Source: Paenibacillus sp. An7
Lineage (GTDB): Bacteria; Bacillota; Bacilli; Paenibacillales; Paenibacillaceae
DNA length: 64,000 nt
NCBI RefSeq assembly: GCF_009870785.1
Contig: NZ_WTWX01000008.1
Location: 1-64,000, forward strand
Direction: 5' to 3'
Part shown: in pieces, positions 48,167 through 58,912 of the stretch
Numbering within the stretch: position 1 is the first letter of the stretch
Layout: each line of letters starts with the position of its first letter
The notes under the pieces: model-generated
Database searches by the model: none
The model's input: the letters and a program-made list of their open reading frames with translations, nothing else
Told to the model about the DNA's origin: nothing
Made by a program: the position numbers and the translations under genes

Positions 48167-49495
48167 ATGGACACGACTACGAAACCTAAGTATACGGGCA
48201 AACGTTATCGACTCGACAAGCCTGAGCTTCTCGCTCCGGCAGGAAATTTAGAGAAGCTGAAGTTTGCGATCCACTATGGTGCCGATGCTGTATATATCGG
48301 AGGGCAAAAGTACGGCCTTCGTTCTAATGCGGACAATTTTAGTTTTGAAGAAATGCGCGAGGGTGTTGAATTCGCTAATAAATATGGGGCAAAAGTGTTT
48401 GTAGCGACAAACATCTATGCACATAATGAAGATATAGAAGGTATTGAAGCCTATCTTAAAGAGTTATATGAAGCAGGAATTTCGGCTATTATCGTAGCGG
48501 ACCCGGCTATTATTGAGGTGGCACAGCGTGCCGTTCCTGGCCTTGAGGTACATCTTAGCACACAGCAATCAACGATTAACTGGCAAGCAGTGCAGTTCTG
48601 GAAAGAAGAAGGTCTGCCGCGTGTTGTTCTTGGACGGGAAGCAAGTCTTAAGGAGATTGCGGAGATTAAAGAGCACGTAGATATCGAAATTGAGGCATTT
48701 ATTCATGGCGCAATGTGTTCCTCTTTTTCGGGACGCTGTGTATTATCTAACCATTTTACTGACCGTGACTCTAACCGCGGTGGATGCTGTCAGTCTTGTC
48801 GCTGGAAATATGACCTGTTTGAAGATGCGAGAGAGAACGAAGTATGGGTATCGGAAGAAGATACAAGAGATTCCCAGATACTGAAGAATTTTGAGCTTGG
48901 TGTAAATCAGCTTCCGCTGTATGAAGAAGGAGATCAAGCGTTTACGATGGGTTCTAAGGATCTGTGCATGCTTGAAAATATTCCGGATCTCATTGATGTG
49001 GGAATTGATTCCTTCAAAATTGAAGGAAGAATGAAATCCATTCACTATGTGGCAACGGTGGTAAATGTATATCGTCAAGCGATTGACTCTTACATGGCTG
49101 ATCCGGAAAACTATGTACTAAAACCAGAATGGCTCGAAGAAATTCAAAAAGCAGCTAATCGTCCGCTTAATACTGGATTTTTCTACGATACACCAGATCA
49201 TGAAGATCATATTTACGAACCGGAAGAAAAAGCAGTTCCTTATGACTTTGCTGGTCTTGTAATGGATTATGATGCGAATTCACAAATGGCTACAATTCAA
49301 CAACGGAACTATTTTAAGACGGGAAACGATATTGAGTTCTTTGGTCCGAATGGTACCTTCTTCAAGCAAAAAGTGGGAGAGATCTATGATGAAGCTGGAA
49401 ATTTACTAGATGCAGCCCGTCATCCCCTGCAAATGGTGAAAATAAAAGTCGATCAACCCGTGGCGTATTTCGATATGATGCGCAAGAAAAAATAA
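48167..49495 (+). CDS. U32 family protein, YrrO/TrhP2-like
   Basis: The 442-residue protein carries the U32 signature IEAFIHGAMCSSFSGRCVLSN followed by RGGCCQSCRW, supplying four or more cysteines likely to bind an Fe-S cluster. A C-terminal beta-barrel extension follows (about 355-442). It is annotated historically as collagenase-like protease but more likely acts in tRNA U34 hydroxylation with the preceding gene. The ATG at 48167 is eight bases after GAGGTGG. Ends in a terminator. Confidence 0.9.
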   Translation: MDTTTKPKYTGKRYRLDKPELLAPAGNLEKLKFAIHYGADAVYIGGQKYGLRSNADNFSFEEMREGVEFANKYGAKVFVATNIYAHNEDIEGIEAYLKELYEAGISAIIVADPAIIEVAQRAVPGLEVHLSTQQSTINWQAVQFWKEEGLPRVVLGREASLKEIAEIKEHVDIEIEAFIHGAMCSSFSGRCVLSNHFTDRDSNRGGCCQSCRWKYDLFEDARENEVWVSEEDTRDSQILKNFELGVNQLPLYEEGDQAFTMGSKDLCMLENIPDLIDVGIDSFKIEGRMKSIHYVATVVNVYRQAIDSYMADPENYVLKPEWLEEIQKAANRPLNTGFFYDTPDHEDHIYEPEEKAVPYDFAGLVMDYDANSQMATIQQRNYFKTGNDIEFFGPNGTFFKQKVGEIYDEAGNLLDAARHPLQMVKIKVDQPVAYFDMMRKKK

Positions 49496-49508
49496 TATAA
49501 TCAGGACG

Positions 49509-49543
49509 AGACCCTCATCATATGTGTAAGATGAGGGTCTTTC
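49509..49543 (+). terminator. Terminator after the U32 pair
   Basis: AGACCCTCATC (49509-49519) pairs perfectly with 49530-49540 around a 10-base loop, followed by TTC. Confidence 0.82.
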
Positions 49544-49587
49544 TATGGTTGTAATAGGAAATGAGATTCAATTATTTTCATAAAAAG

Positions 49588-49616
49588 CAAAGGTTTTACT
49601 TCTGACCTGCCGAAGT
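49588..49616 (+). promoter_or_regulatory. Possible sigma-D (motility) promoter of the chemoreceptor gene
   Basis: CAAAGGTTTT (49588-49597) followed 11 bases later by GCCGAAGT (49609-49616) resembles the sigma-D pattern TAAAGTTTT-N11-GCCGATAA, with mismatches in both boxes and one extra base. It lies 55 bases before a chemoreceptor, the expected regulon. Confidence 0.38.
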
Positions 49617-49670
49617 AATAGTTATAAATACATCTTGAAAACGATAACATTAACGGCGGTGGTGAATAGA

Positions 49671-51800
49671 ATGAAACCTTTTTTTAAGTTTAAAAAGAAG
49701 CCAGAATTGAAAGATTCAACGCAAGTAGATAAGGAGGGAGTACATACAACATTTTTAAGGAGGCAGATGAGCAGGCTGAATCCGGCGGCGTCAGTAGGGG
49801 TTCGATTATTCCTTGTTTTTATGATTGCCGTTCTGCTGGTTGTATTTGGCCTCGGAACCTTGTCCTATCAGACAGCTAAAGCAACAATTAAAGAAAAAGC
49901 TGCAGAAGCTAATCAGGAAACCATGGAACAGACGGCACAGAGACTAACTATTATTTTAGAGCAGTATGTAGATATGTCGACACAAATCTTCTTTGATAAA
50001 AACATTGAGAAAAATTTAGAAGCTTTACATAAAAGCAACGCGACCGCTTTCGATATTTATGAGTCTAGTTCCTTGCTGGGTGAACAATTGACGAATTTAC
50101 AATTCACCAATGATTCAATTACATCGATTTCACTAATTCATGAAAATCCAGATACACCTGCAATAAGTACAGGAACAGGTGACTTAGTTAAACTCCGAGA
50201 AGAAGAATGGTTTACATCCATTATGGAAAATGGGGGAATGTTATGGCTTCCTACCGTAGAAAAAGATAATGGATCAGAAAGTACATATCGTATGGCTCGT
50301 GTTTTTAAAAATGTGAATGCTACGATTGGAACGATTATGATTGTTTTTGAGATTAAATCCAGTGCCTTAGAAGAAGAACTCAAGAAAGTTAACTTTGGAG
50401 AGAATGGAATCGTTCAAGCTATTTCGGAAGATGGTACAGTTATAGGATCAACGGTAGCAGAACGGGAAGGGAAGCAAACTCAGCTCACATTCCTACAGGA
50501 TCTCACAGAGAAAAGCGGTTTTAGAGATACCATGAATACGATTAATGGTAAACATCAGGAAGTGCTCGCTGTGTATACTACACTTGAACTTACGGGATGG
50601 AGAATTATTGGATTAATACCTGTCAGCGAACTGGTTAAGGGAGCTAATCAGATTTTGCTTGTGACGATTATTTTTGCACTTGCCGCAACCATAATGGCTT
50701 TGTTAATTGGAATGTGGATGGTCCGCATGATTGCAAAACCTCTATCTATGCTGAAAGATCTGATGCAGCAAGGTGCAAAAGGGGACTTAACCGTGCGAAC
50801 AACACATCAATCCAAAGATGAAATCGGACAGCTCTCTGCTAACTTCAACCAAATGATGGAGCAGATTACACGTTTAGTTCAGCAAACCAACCAAACAGCA
50901 CAGGATGTATTACAGACTGCATCCGAATTAAGTAGTGCTTCACAGAAAACGGCAGCATCCGCAACGGAAGTAGCTGTAGCAACGGAGCAAATCGCGGGAG
51001 GGGCAACCAATCTGGCGAGTGAAGCAGAACGAGGTTCGGAAATGACGGAACTCATCTCTGCACAGATGCGGCAAGTTGTTGTCACGAATGAGGAGCTCGG
51101 AAGTTCAGCGCGGGAAGTAGAAGGAGCAAGTCAGCAAGGAAGCGCTTATTTAACAGGATTAACTAGCAAAACAGAGCAAAGTGAAGAAATGATTCGTGCG
51201 CTGGTTCATAAAGTAGATCAGCTTAAAGAGAGTACAAGCTCTATTCTAAATATCCTAGATGTACTGCAAAACATCGCAAGGCAAACCAATATTTTATCTT
51301 TGAATGCGACGATTGAGGCAGCTAGAGCAGGAGCGGCAGGTCGTGGATTTATGGTGGTGGCTGGTGAAGTTCGGCAGCTTGCAGATCAGTCGAAGGAATC
51401 AATAGATATGGTCGCGGGGATAACGGATCGGATTATGAAGGAAATGAATGAGACCGTAATGGCCTTGTCTGAGGCATATCCACTGTTCCAGGAACAGATT
51501 ATAGCTGTAAAAGATACAGGGGAGATTTTTCAAACGGTTGAAGACCAGATGGGCATCTTCGTGAAAAGATTAGAGGAAACATCGATGTCTATAGAAGAAC
51601 TGAATCAGTCCCAGATTACCCTTTCCGAGACGATGATGAATGTAAGTTCGGTTGCTGAGCAATCTTCTGCAACATCTCAAGAGGTGGCATCACTGAGCAG
51701 CGAGCAGCAAAGTATCGGTAATCAGCTCGTTGAATTGTCAACAAAATTGGAGAAGGTATCCGGTGAGTTAAAGGCAACGTTATCTGCTTTTAAGTATTAA
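49671..51800 (+). CDS. Methyl-accepting chemotaxis protein
   Basis: The 709-residue receptor has a cytoplasmic N-terminus, TM1 (about 45-64), a large extracellular sensor region (about 65-325, probably dCache) and TM2 (about 328-351). HAMP (about 352-405) and a long coiled-coil signalling domain follow, with hairpin tip [26 protein letters not shown] for CheA/CheW contact. The ligand is unknown. The ATG at 49671 follows GGTGGTG; the frame from 49635 (TTG) adds 12 residues without a site. It stands alone and is not part of the syntenic tRNA-enzyme block. Confidence 0.93.
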   Translation: MKPFFKFKKKPELKDSTQVDKEGVHTTFLRRQMSRLNPAASVGVRLFLVFMIAVLLVVFGLGTLSYQTAKATIKEKAAEANQETMEQTAQRLTIILEQYVDMSTQIFFDKNIEKNLEALHKSNATAFDIYESSSLLGEQLTNLQFTNDSITSISLIHENPDTPAISTGTGDLVKLREEEWFTSIMENGGMLWLPTVEKDNGSESTYRMARVFKNVNATIGTIMIVFEIKSSALEEELKKVNFGENGIVQAISEDGTVIGSTVAEREGKQTQLTFLQDLTEKSGFRDTMNTINGKHQEVLAVYTTLELTGWRIIGLIPVSELVKGANQILLVTIIFALAATIMALLIGMWMVRMIAKPLSMLKDLMQQGAKGDLTVRTTHQSKDEIGQLSANFNQMMEQITRLVQQTNQTAQDVLQTASELSSASQKTAASATEVAVATEQIAGGATNLASEAERGSEMTELISAQMRQVVVTNEELGSSAREVEGASQQGSAYLTGLTSKTEQSEEMIRALVHKVDQLKESTSSILNILDVLQNIARQTNILSLNATIEAARAGAAGRGFMVVAGEVRQLADQSKESIDMVAGITDRIMKEMNETVMALSEAYPLFQEQIIAVKDTGEIFQTVEDQMGIFVKRLEETSMSIEELNQSQITLSETMMNVSSVAEQSSATSQEVASLSSEQQSIGNQLVELSTKLEKVSGELKATLSAFKY

Positions 51801-51830
51801 AACTGTAATCCAAAGTACAATAAGTTCAAG

Positions 51831-51864
51831 CCCTGTTTCCTGAATGAAGGAGGCAGGGTTTTTA
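51831..51864 (+). terminator. Terminator after the chemoreceptor gene
   Basis: CCCTGTTTCC (51831-51840) pairs imperfectly with GGAGGCAGGG (51849-51858), with a short loop and TTTTTATT after. Confidence 0.72.
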
Positions 51865-51918
51865 TTATGCCGTATAAGGGGATAATAACCAAAAAAAGTC
51901 GAAAGTAGGCACCTGGGT

Positions 51919-53730
51919 ATGGACCTGTTAAGGAAAAAACGTATCTTTTTAACGTTGCTTCTATTAGGCGGTTTGCTAGCTGTACTGGTGTTTCGTCTGG
52001 GATATATCCAGTTTGTTAGGGTGAACCAAGAAGTTCTTGAAACCGGAAGAACGATGAGAGAAATGTCGGTATTGCAACGTGAACAAGGTATTATTTTGGA
52101 CCCAGGCCGCGGACAATTTCTTGACCGTCACCATAAGTCTTTAACCGGGCAAATGGTTTATGTACCCGTCCTATTCCCGCTGCCTGACCGGATTACGGAA
52201 GAACATAAAAGTGAGATCTTAGAGATGGCAGACATTCTAAATATTAAACGGGATACATTATGGACGAAATGGAATGCCTTAACTTCACCTGAATGGTGGA
52301 TGCTTGCGAGTGGAGAACCACGGATCCTCACTTCTCACGAAGTCGAAACGATTCAAGCGAAGAATGTGGGGGTGATTAAAGCATTGCCCTATATGAAACG
52401 ATATATAGACTCGAAGAACGGGAGGCAGTGGCTCGGGTATCTTGCAGAACTTCCTGAAAAGACAACGAAGAGTAGACTTCATCAGGAAGTAAAAGATCCT
52501 TTTAATGTAAAGTCAGGAGCAGGCGGACTTGAACGAACCCTAGAACCCTTATTAAAAGGTCTTGGGCCAACGATTGTATCCAATATGGTAGATGGACATA
52601 AACAGCCGCTAAACGGAATCCTCGGGGCAAGAGTGATTGTACCTCACAATCCGAGATACCCGCTAAATATAGAGACTACAATCGATCTAGATCTGCAAGA
52701 GCAAATAGAGAAAATAACAAAAGAGGCAGGGGTGACGGAAGGAGCCGTTGTGGTACTGGATGCCAAAAATGCAGATGTAGTGGCTATGGTATCAAGACCC
52801 TTTTATCATCCGCAGCAGATTAGTCTGGAGAAGAATGAATGGGCAAATCAGGCGCTAAAGGCGGCTGCACCCGGATCCATTTTTAAAATCATCACTGCTG
52901 CTGCTGCCCTTGAACAGGGAGTGGTGCATCCGCAAGAAAAATTCCACTGTACCGGTCATTATGGAAAATATGGACTAAGCTGCTGGAAAACAGAGGGACA
53001 TGGAACTTTGACATTTGCAGAGGGTTTCGCAAAATCATGTAATATTACTTTTGCAGAAGTGGCATCACGTCTAAGTTCTAAACAGATAGCAGATGCAGCA
53101 GAGTCACTTGGTCTTGGCAGAACAGTTGGATTTGAAAAAGATCATTATTTAGGACAGGATCATTTTGTCTTGTTCGATCATGAAGAGAAAGGCCGGATTT
53201 TTAATACCAAAGAAAGTATTCAGCTTAATGATGAAGGGACCCGGATACAGACGGCAATCGGTCAGCGCGATGTGCAGGTTACTCCTTTGCAAGCAGCTAA
53301 TCTTATGGTGACACTGCTTCATGGGGGAAAAGTGCAGTCCCCGCGAATTGTCTCTCATATTCATTATGCAGATGGATCTCTGCTCGCAGAAATCCCGCAA
53401 AAGCAGTTAATAGATAAAAATGTGCCTAGTATTCAGCAGTTGACAGCGAGAAAGCTGTTAGAGTTTATGGATAAGGTAGTGGAGGAGGGAACAGGACAGA
53501 CTCTCAAAGAAGCCTCGTGGCATCTTGCAGGAAAGTCGGGTACAGCCCAGGTGATCCAAAATAAGGTGAAGCGAAACCATCAGTGGTTCATCGGGTATGG
53601 TCCTGTGGAATCTCCCGAATATACGGTCGCTGTACTGATCAAGAATGTATCCCCCTCATCAAAGCACAAAGCAACCTCCATATTTAAACAAGTGATGGAT
53701 ATGCTCGCCAAGACTCACTCTAAGCTATAG
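51919..53730 (+). CDS. pbpI: Class B penicillin-binding protein (PbpI/YrrR-like)
   Basis: This D,D-transpeptidase crosslinks peptidoglycan. The 603-residue protein has one N-terminal TM segment (about 8-27), a PBP dimerisation-type region (about 55-225) and the transpeptidase domain. Active-site motifs are S320-I-F-K323, S373-C-N375 and K539-S-G-T542. The lack of PASTA repeats and position after the U32/mltG block favour PbpI of B. subtilis, which is expressed in the forespore, but PbpA/PBP2 relatives cannot be excluded. The start has only a weak ribosome site (GTAGG), suggesting low expression. Confidence 0.82.
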   Translation: MDLLRKKRIFLTLLLLGGLLAVLVFRLGYIQFVRVNQEVLETGRTMREMSVLQREQGIILDPGRGQFLDRHHKSLTGQMVYVPVLFPLPDRITEEHKSEILEMADILNIKRDTLWTKWNALTSPEWWMLASGEPRILTSHEVETIQAKNVGVIKALPYMKRYIDSKNGRQWLGYLAELPEKTTKSRLHQEVKDPFNVKSGAGGLERTLEPLLKGLGPTIVSNMVDGHKQPLNGILGARVIVPHNPRYPLNIETTIDLDLQEQIEKITKEAGVTEGAVVVLDAKNADVVAMVSRPFYHPQQISLEKNEWANQALKAAAPGSIFKIITAAAALEQGVVHPQEKFHCTGHYGKYGLSCWKTEGHGTLTFAEGFAKSCNITFAEVASRLSSKQIADAAESLGLGRTVGFEKDHYLGQDHFVLFDHEEKGRIFNTKESIQLNDEGTRIQTAIGQRDVQVTPLQAANLMVTLLHGGKVQSPRIVSHIHYADGSLLAEIPQKQLIDKNVPSIQQLTARKLLEFMDKVVEEGTGQTLKEASWHLAGKSGTAQVIQNKVKRNHQWFIGYGPVESPEYTVAVLIKNVSPSSKHKATSIFKQVMDMLAKTHSKL

Positions 53731-53740
53731 AAAATAAAAA

Positions 53741-53782
53741 AAACTCTACTGTCGCCATTAGGCGGGCGGTAGAGTTTCTTTA
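53741..53782. terminator. Bidirectional terminator between pbpI and the AI-2E-like gene
   Basis: AAACTCTAC-GTCGCC pairs with GGCGGGCGGTAGAGTTT (53741-53777, small mismatches) around ATTA, with an A run before and TCTTT after. Confidence 0.85.
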
Positions 53783-53791
53783 GCTTGATGA

Positions 53792-54922
53792 TTACTCGGC
53801 AGGAGGAGCCGGTTTATCTACTACGAAAGGTGAGGATTGGAACTCATCTTCAGGCAGATGGATCCACTTTTGTAAATATCCTTGTTGAAGCAATTCCTTG
53901 ATTAGAATCAGCAAGATTGGCGATAGAATTACACCAGCAATCCCAAAAATAGACAAGGAAATAAGCATAAAAGAAAGCATTAAATAGGCAGATGTGACTC
54001 CGATTGAATTTCCTGAAATTTTAGGTTCGGCCAGTTGTCTTGTCAGCATGGTTACTACTAATACAATGATAAGTCCTACAGCTGTCCCTGTATTACCTAC
54101 AATAAACAAATAGATAATCCAGGGAATAAAGATAACGGGAATACCCAGCAGTGGCAGCAGATCAAAAAATGCAGATACGAGTGCGATCGTCAGAGCATTG
54201 CCGGTTCCCACAATTAATAGTCCTACATATACAAGTGCAAAGGTAATGGAAATGAGAATCAACTGTGCTTTCAAATAAGAACCGATTGAACTGAGGACAT
54301 GATCTTTTAAAAACAAGTAGGCTTTCTTGATTGTTTTTGGTGCTTTTCTTTTGGTAAGAGCCCGCCACATATCAATCTCTACACTAAGAAAAAAGGCAAG
54401 AATGATAGCTACCGCAAAATTTCCTATAAATGTAGAGAAGGAGCTGAGCATAGTAATAAGATAACCGAGAAATGTTTTGCCCCAGTTCGACAGGGTTGCA
54501 GTGATGATTTCAAAATATTCATTGATCTGATTTATAACACTTTCTGGCAACGCGTTGATTTGGGTATGTAAAAAGGTCATCGACTGATTAAACTGTGTTT
54601 GAATCATTTCAGTATAGTAAGGGATATTTTCCTGAAATTGAATGATAGACGAGACGATGATGACTCCAAGTCCGAAAAATATACCGATTAGTATACCAAG
54701 AAACATGAGAACAGAAATAGCGGACGCAATTGCTTTTTTAATTCCTTTTCGGTGCAGAAACTTGGCCAGCGGCTCAATAATAATAAATACAAGAAATGAA
54801 AGAAATACAGGTGCTGCAATGTGATACAGCTTGCTTGAGACAAACATAATTAAGAACACGGTGAGTGCGATCAGGCCGATATCAAAAGCAGTGCGCCAAT
54901 ACTTTTTGTAGAGAGGAAGCAT
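53792..54922 (-). CDS. AI-2E family membrane permease (second paralogue)
   Basis: The 376-residue protein has about eight TM segments in the AI-2E arrangement, with SFLVFIIIEPLAKFLHRKGIKKAIA early, a soluble coiled segment (about 100-150), SSIGSYLKAQLILISI and the DLLPLLGIPVIFIPWIIYL region near residue 260. It resembles YtvI-like sporulation permeases as well as the paralogue at 40047. Substrate is unknown. AAGGAG lies 13 bases before the ATG, somewhat far. It converges on pbpI. Confidence 0.82.
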   Translation of the reverse strand: MLPLYKKYWRTAFDIGLIALTVFLIMFVSSKLYHIAAPVFLSFLVFIIIEPLAKFLHRKGIKKAIASAISVLMFLGILIGIFFGLGVIIVSSIIQFQENIPYYTEMIQTQFNQSMTFLHTQINALPESVINQINEYFEIITATLSNWGKTFLGYLITMLSSFSTFIGNFAVAIILAFFLSVEIDMWRALTKRKAPKTIKKAYLFLKDHVLSSIGSYLKAQLILISITFALVYVGLLIVGTGNALTIALVSAFFDLLPLLGIPVIFIPWIIYLFIVGNTGTAVGLIIVLVVTMLTRQLAEPKISGNSIGVTSAYLMLSFMLISLSIFGIAGVILSPILLILIKELLQQGYLQKWIHLPEDEFQSSPFVVDKPAPPAE

Positions 54923-55080
54923 ACGTTAACAACGACTCCTTTTTTATTTTTTGGTGGGCATTACTTAAGAGTATACGTAAAATTTGAATTCTAAGGTTCA
55001 TTTTATTCACAATATGATAAAATAGGAAATAGTGTGGTTTGGATTGGCAGGCGAGTAAAGCGAGAGAAGTGAGGAATTAC

Positions 55081-56529
55081 ATGATGCAAAATTTGTTGCT
55101 TTTGCTTTTTTATATTACATCCTTTTATGCATTTATTCCTAGTCTAATCAGCCGATTATTCGGTTTTCGTGTATTTCGAAAAGGAAAAAACGTAAAGGAT
55201 TATGCACTTACCTTTGATGATGGACCAGATCCATATTATACACCGCTTCTGTTGGACTTGTTGAAAAAGTACGATGCAAAGGCTACATTTTTTGTCGTGG
55301 GAGAACATGCAGAACGTAATCCCGACCTGGTAAGACGAATGCATAATGAAGGTCATTTGATTGGTATCCACAATTATAAACACTATACGAACTGGTTGAT
55401 GTCACCTAAGCTTGTCCGCCAGCAAATTGAACGCACAGATGCCATTGTCTTTCAGATAACAGGGTCGCATACGGAGTATTACCGCCCGCCGTGGGGCATC
55501 ACCAATTTATTTGATTTTTCAAAAAAACATCATCATCGCATCATTCTTTGGTCTGGCATGTTTGGCGATTGGAAAGAACGGATCGGGGTGGATCGTTTAA
55601 CGGAACGGATGAAGAAAAGACTTCGCGGCGGAGAAGTCATGGTTCTTCATGATTGCGGAACGACACCAGGGGCAGACAAACATGCTCCGCAAATTATGCT
55701 TCATGCGCTCGAAAAAGTCCTAGAAATGGCGAAGCAAGAAGGACTGAAAAGTATCCGCATTGACGAGATGATTGATCTTCACAATGCATCAAAGAATGCA
55801 AATTCAGTTAGGAAACTACAATATAGAAAGGATGGGTTTGCGACGGTGAGAACAGGGATGAAAAAAGTAGTCGTTAAATTATGGTTAGGCTGGGAGAAAG
55901 TATTTCATCTTGTTACTCATCTAAAGACGATTACCCCAGAGAATCCTTTCTTGCATTACCGAATTCGTCCCTATCAAGGAAAACGGGTAGCCATGACAGA
56001 TGGGGAATTTCTTGAAAAAGGCGATTCGATTGTTGAACTTCATTTTGATAATAAAAAATTATATCAGCTGGGAACGACATCACGTACATCAGTTCATTTA
56101 GCTATTCGTATGATCCGGACAATGGAAAAACAGCTTCCTGATCTTGCTCATCTTATTGCAAAGGATCCGGATGCAGCAGAGGTAAAAGCCCTGTATGGTG
56201 TTACGATGATTAACCGAGGACCAGAGCAATTCGGGTTTCTTGTCAAAGATCTACCAAAAGGATGGTTTGCTGCTTCCAGTGCTGTTTATCTCCGAATTTT
56301 GATGAGTGTAATTCATCCACAAGGGCAGAAGCGTCTAAAAGAAGGCAACCAGCAAATGATACCCAAAATGATCATCATGCCTATGGATGTACTCTATGAA
56401 CGATTCGGGAGCATACATAAGCCTGAGCGAACTGCTCCAAGAGAAGTAACAGAGGAAAGGTATGAAGAAGAGGAATCAGGAATTCGTGCGGGAAATTCTG
56501 ATTTAAGCAGAACACCGCCGGTAGCATAA
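55081..56529 (+). CDS. Polysaccharide deacetylase with YkoP-like C-terminal domain
   Basis: The 482-residue protein probably deacetylates a cell-wall or surface glycan. After an N-terminal membrane segment (about 3-20) comes a NodB domain with the metal Asp pair ALTFDDGPDP (about residue 43), the metal histidines in IGIHNYKHYT, RPPWG and VMVLHDCG. The C-terminal half (about 250-440) resembles the YkoP-like domain found beside such deacetylases and ends in an acidic tail. GAGGAA precedes the ATG at 55081; the TTG at 55039 would add 14 hydrophilic residues before the membrane segment. Only a NodB fold is firm. Confidence 0.82.
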   Translation: MMQNLLLLLFYITSFYAFIPSLISRLFGFRVFRKGKNVKDYALTFDDGPDPYYTPLLLDLLKKYDAKATFFVVGEHAERNPDLVRRMHNEGHLIGIHNYKHYTNWLMSPKLVRQQIERTDAIVFQITGSHTEYYRPPWGITNLFDFSKKHHHRIILWSGMFGDWKERIGVDRLTERMKKRLRGGEVMVLHDCGTTPGADKHAPQIMLHALEKVLEMAKQEGLKSIRIDEMIDLHNASKNANSVRKLQYRKDGFATVRTGMKKVVVKLWLGWEKVFHLVTHLKTITPENPFLHYRIRPYQGKRVAMTDGEFLEKGDSIVELHFDNKKLYQLGTTSRTSVHLAIRMIRTMEKQLPDLAHLIAKDPDAAEVKALYGVTMINRGPEQFGFLVKDLPKGWFAASSAVYLRILMSVIHPQGQKRLKEGNQQMIPKMIIMPMDVLYERFGSIHKPERTAPREVTEERYEEEESGIRAGNSDLSRTPPVA

Positions 56530-56546
56530 GTAGAAATATATATCAT

Positions 56547-56586
56547 AAAAGGATCCTCTGTTCTCATGAACGGAGGATCCTTTTTT
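56547..56586. terminator. Bidirectional terminator before ilvD
   Basis: AAAAGGATCCTC (56547-56558) pairs with GAGGATCC (56573-56580) followed by TTTTTT, with an A run on the other side for the converging ilvD transcript. Confidence 0.92.
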
Positions 56587-56594
56587 ATGAAATA

Positions 56595-58283
56595 TTAGAT
56601 TTTTAGAACGCCGCCGTTACTTGCGTTCGTTACTAGTTTGGAATAACGCGCCAAATATCCGGTTTTAACTTTAGGCTCAAACTCTGTCCATTCTTCCGCA
56701 CGGCGACGTTCCATTTCTTCTTCACTAATAAGCAGTTCAATCTTACGATTGTTGAGGTCAAGTTCAATCAAATCTCCATCATGTACGAAAGCGATTGGTC
56801 CGCCTTCCGCAGCTTCTGGGGAAATATGTCCGATACTGATTCCTCTGGATGCACCCGAGAAACGTCCGTCAGTGATCAGACCTACTTTGGCACCCAGCCC
56901 CATCCCTACAATTTGGGAGGTAGGAGCGAGCATTTCCGGCATACCTGGTCCGCCTTTTGGACCTTCATAACGAATGACTACTACGTTTCCTTCTGTTACT
57001 TTTCCATTGGCAATGCCTTCTAGTGCTTCTTCTTGGGAGTTAAAGCAGATTGCAGGGCCCTTATGATATCCGCCAACAGAAGGATCGACTGCCCCCACTT
57101 TAATGATGGAACCTTCAGGTGCTAGATTACCAAAGAGTACAGCCAGTCCGCCCCGTTCGGAGTGAGGATTATCCAAGGCATGAATCACGTTATGATCTTG
57201 AATTTCTACTCCTTCAACATTCTCACGAATGGTTTTTCCTGTTACGGTAATACAATCCCCATGGATTGCACCTGGTTTCTTGAGAAGTTCATTCAGAACG
57301 GCACTTACACCGCCCGCATTCTGAACATCCTCAATATGATAATCGGAAGCAGGTGCCAGTTTGGACAGATGAGGTACTCGATTCGCTACTTCATTAATAC
57401 GGTCAATTGGATATGCAATTCCTGCTTCATGAGCAAGCGCAAGCGTATGAAGTACCGTATTCGTGGAACCACCCATCGCCATATCGAGTGCAAATGCATT
57501 ATCAATAGCTTCATGAGTTACGATATCACGAGGTTTTAGATCTAGTTTAATGAGTTCCATCAATTGAGTTGCAGACTTACGTACAAAATCACGACGTTCT
57601 GGTGAAACCGCGAGAATAGTTCCGTTACCCGGCAGGGCTAGTCCCATTGCCTCGGCAAGACAGTTCATCGAGTTTGCAGTAAACATACCTGAACAGGATC
57701 CGCATGTAGGACAACCGAATTGTTCTAATTCGAGCAGGCTTTGATCATCTATTTTACCCGCTTGGTAAGCACCTACTCCTTCAAATACAGAAGTAAGAGA
57801 TAATGCCCGGCCATTACTGTCGCGTCCTGCCTTCATAGGTCCGCCGCTAACGAAAATCGTTGGGATGTTCACGCGAAGTGCACCCATCATCATGCCTGGT
57901 GTAATTTTGTCACAGTTAGGAATACATACCATACCGTCAAACCAGTGAGCAGAAACTACGGTTTCTACTGAATCTGCAATAATGTCACGGCTTGGAAGCG
58001 AATAGCGCATCCCGATATGACCCATTGCAATTCCATCGTCTACACCAATGGTATTGAATTCAAAAGGAACACCGCCTGCTTCACGAATCGCATCTTTTAC
58101 AATTTTTCCGAATTCCTGAAGATGCACATGTCCTGGTACAATATCGATATATGAATTACATACGGCAATAAACGGTTTACCGAAATCTTCCTCTTTTACT
58201 CCAGCTGCACGAAGCAAACTCCGATGCGGTGCTCGATCAAACCCTTTTTTAATCATGTCTGAACGCATTTTTTTCGGTGCCAT
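56595..58283 (-). CDS. ilvD: Dihydroxy-acid dehydratase
   Basis: IlvD is an Fe-S enzyme forming the 2-oxo acids of Val, Leu and Ile synthesis. The 562-residue product has cluster cysteines in [24 protein letters not shown] and [16 protein letters not shown], plus the lysine-bearing [10 protein letters not shown] and [14 protein letters not shown] regions. Length is typical. It is isolated from other ilv genes. The ATG follows a G-rich GGGGGGAAACAGTCACC leader. No T-box was seen upstream, so regulation is not evident. Confidence 0.97.
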   Translation of the reverse strand: MAPKKMRSDMIKKGFDRAPHRSLLRAAGVKEEDFGKPFIAVCNSYIDIVPGHVHLQEFGKIVKDAIREAGGVPFEFNTIGVDDGIAMGHIGMRYSLPSRDIIADSVETVVSAHWFDGMVCIPNCDKITPGMMMGALRVNIPTIFVSGGPMKAGRDSNGRALSLTSVFEGVGAYQAGKIDDQSLLELEQFGCPTCGSCSGMFTANSMNCLAEAMGLALPGNGTILAVSPERRDFVRKSATQLMELIKLDLKPRDIVTHEAIDNAFALDMAMGGSTNTVLHTLALAHEAGIAYPIDRINEVANRVPHLSKLAPASDYHIEDVQNAGGVSAVLNELLKKPGAIHGDCITVTGKTIRENVEGVEIQDHNVIHALDNPHSERGGLAVLFGNLAPEGSIIKVGAVDPSVGGYHKGPAICFNSQEEALEGIANGKVTEGNVVVIRYEGPKGGPGMPEMLAPTSQIVGMGLGAKVGLITDGRFSGASRGISIGHISPEAAEGGPIAFVHDGDLIELDLNNRKIELLISEEEMERRRAEEWTEFEPKVKTGYLARYSKLVTNASNGGVLKI

Positions 58284-58626
58284 GGTGACTGTTTCCCCCC
58301 AGAATCAAAATAATTTCAATTGTACTTCGTTCGTTCTGTAATGCTTTACCGCAAATAGGCTTTACCGTAAAATGAATATATAATTTGTATGAGTCTATCA
58401 CAGTTTCCGGCATATTTCTACAAAATTAAGGGATCATAGGTACAGAAAAACAAAAAAGAGACCTGAATTTCCCAGTGATCAAGACTCCGCAGCTTTACGA
58501 ACCCGTATATTTTCCTAAAAGATCCGCTAGATTCGTTTTATGTGAGCAGATGATTGTCATGTGAAATAAAGTCTCTTTTATTTATCAATTTTACGTTTCT
58601 GAAATTAAGCCAGTACACAAGATATC
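58284..58626. other. ilvD-KGG gap with a long-range inverted repeat
   Basis: The 343-base gap contains AAAAGAGAC (58454-58462) and its complement GTCTCTTTT (58571-58579), 9 bp separated by 108 bases. On the minus strand this ends in TTTTTTGTTTTTC, so it may be an unusually long terminator of the KGG gene or a small structured RNA. The ilvD promoter should lie between about 58300 and 58420 but no clear hexamers were found. No ORF is convincing. Confidence 0.35.
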
Positions 58627-58878
58627 TTAACGAAGGCCCCCTTTGCGTCCAATCTCACGATAAAATGTACGGTCGTGGGAGCGAGCCGTAGCCTGTCCCC
58701 CTTTGCTTCCAATCTCTTGGTAGAAATCTGCATCATGGTTCTCTGACGTGGAGATTCCTCCTTTTCTACCTATATTTTCATAAAATGATCGATCAAATTT
58801 TTTTGAAGTGGCTTCCCCGCCAAGCCGCCCTGCTTCAGCACGAGTCATTTTGGGTCGGTTGGTTTTTGAATTTGACAT
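58627..58878 (-). CDS. KGG-repeat general stress protein (GsiB-like)
   Basis: The 83-residue hydrophilic protein contains three full and one partial copies of a repeat of about 20-22 residues with the core FYxxIGxKGG (ENIGRKGG, QEIGSKGG, REIGRKGG). It also has an initial EAGRLGGEAT copy. Such KGG proteins are related to GsiB and plant group 1 LEA proteins and are induced by stress or desiccation. The ATG at 58878 follows AAGGAGAGA; the open frame to 58908 includes the ribosome site. Confidence 0.85.
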   Translation of the reverse strand: MSNSKTNRPKMTRAEAGRLGGEATSKKFDRSFYENIGRKGGISTSENHDADFYQEIGSKGGQATARSHDRTFYREIGRKGGLR

Positions 58879-58912
58879 GTAGACTCTCTCCTTTTTCATT
58901 ATTAACATCTAA

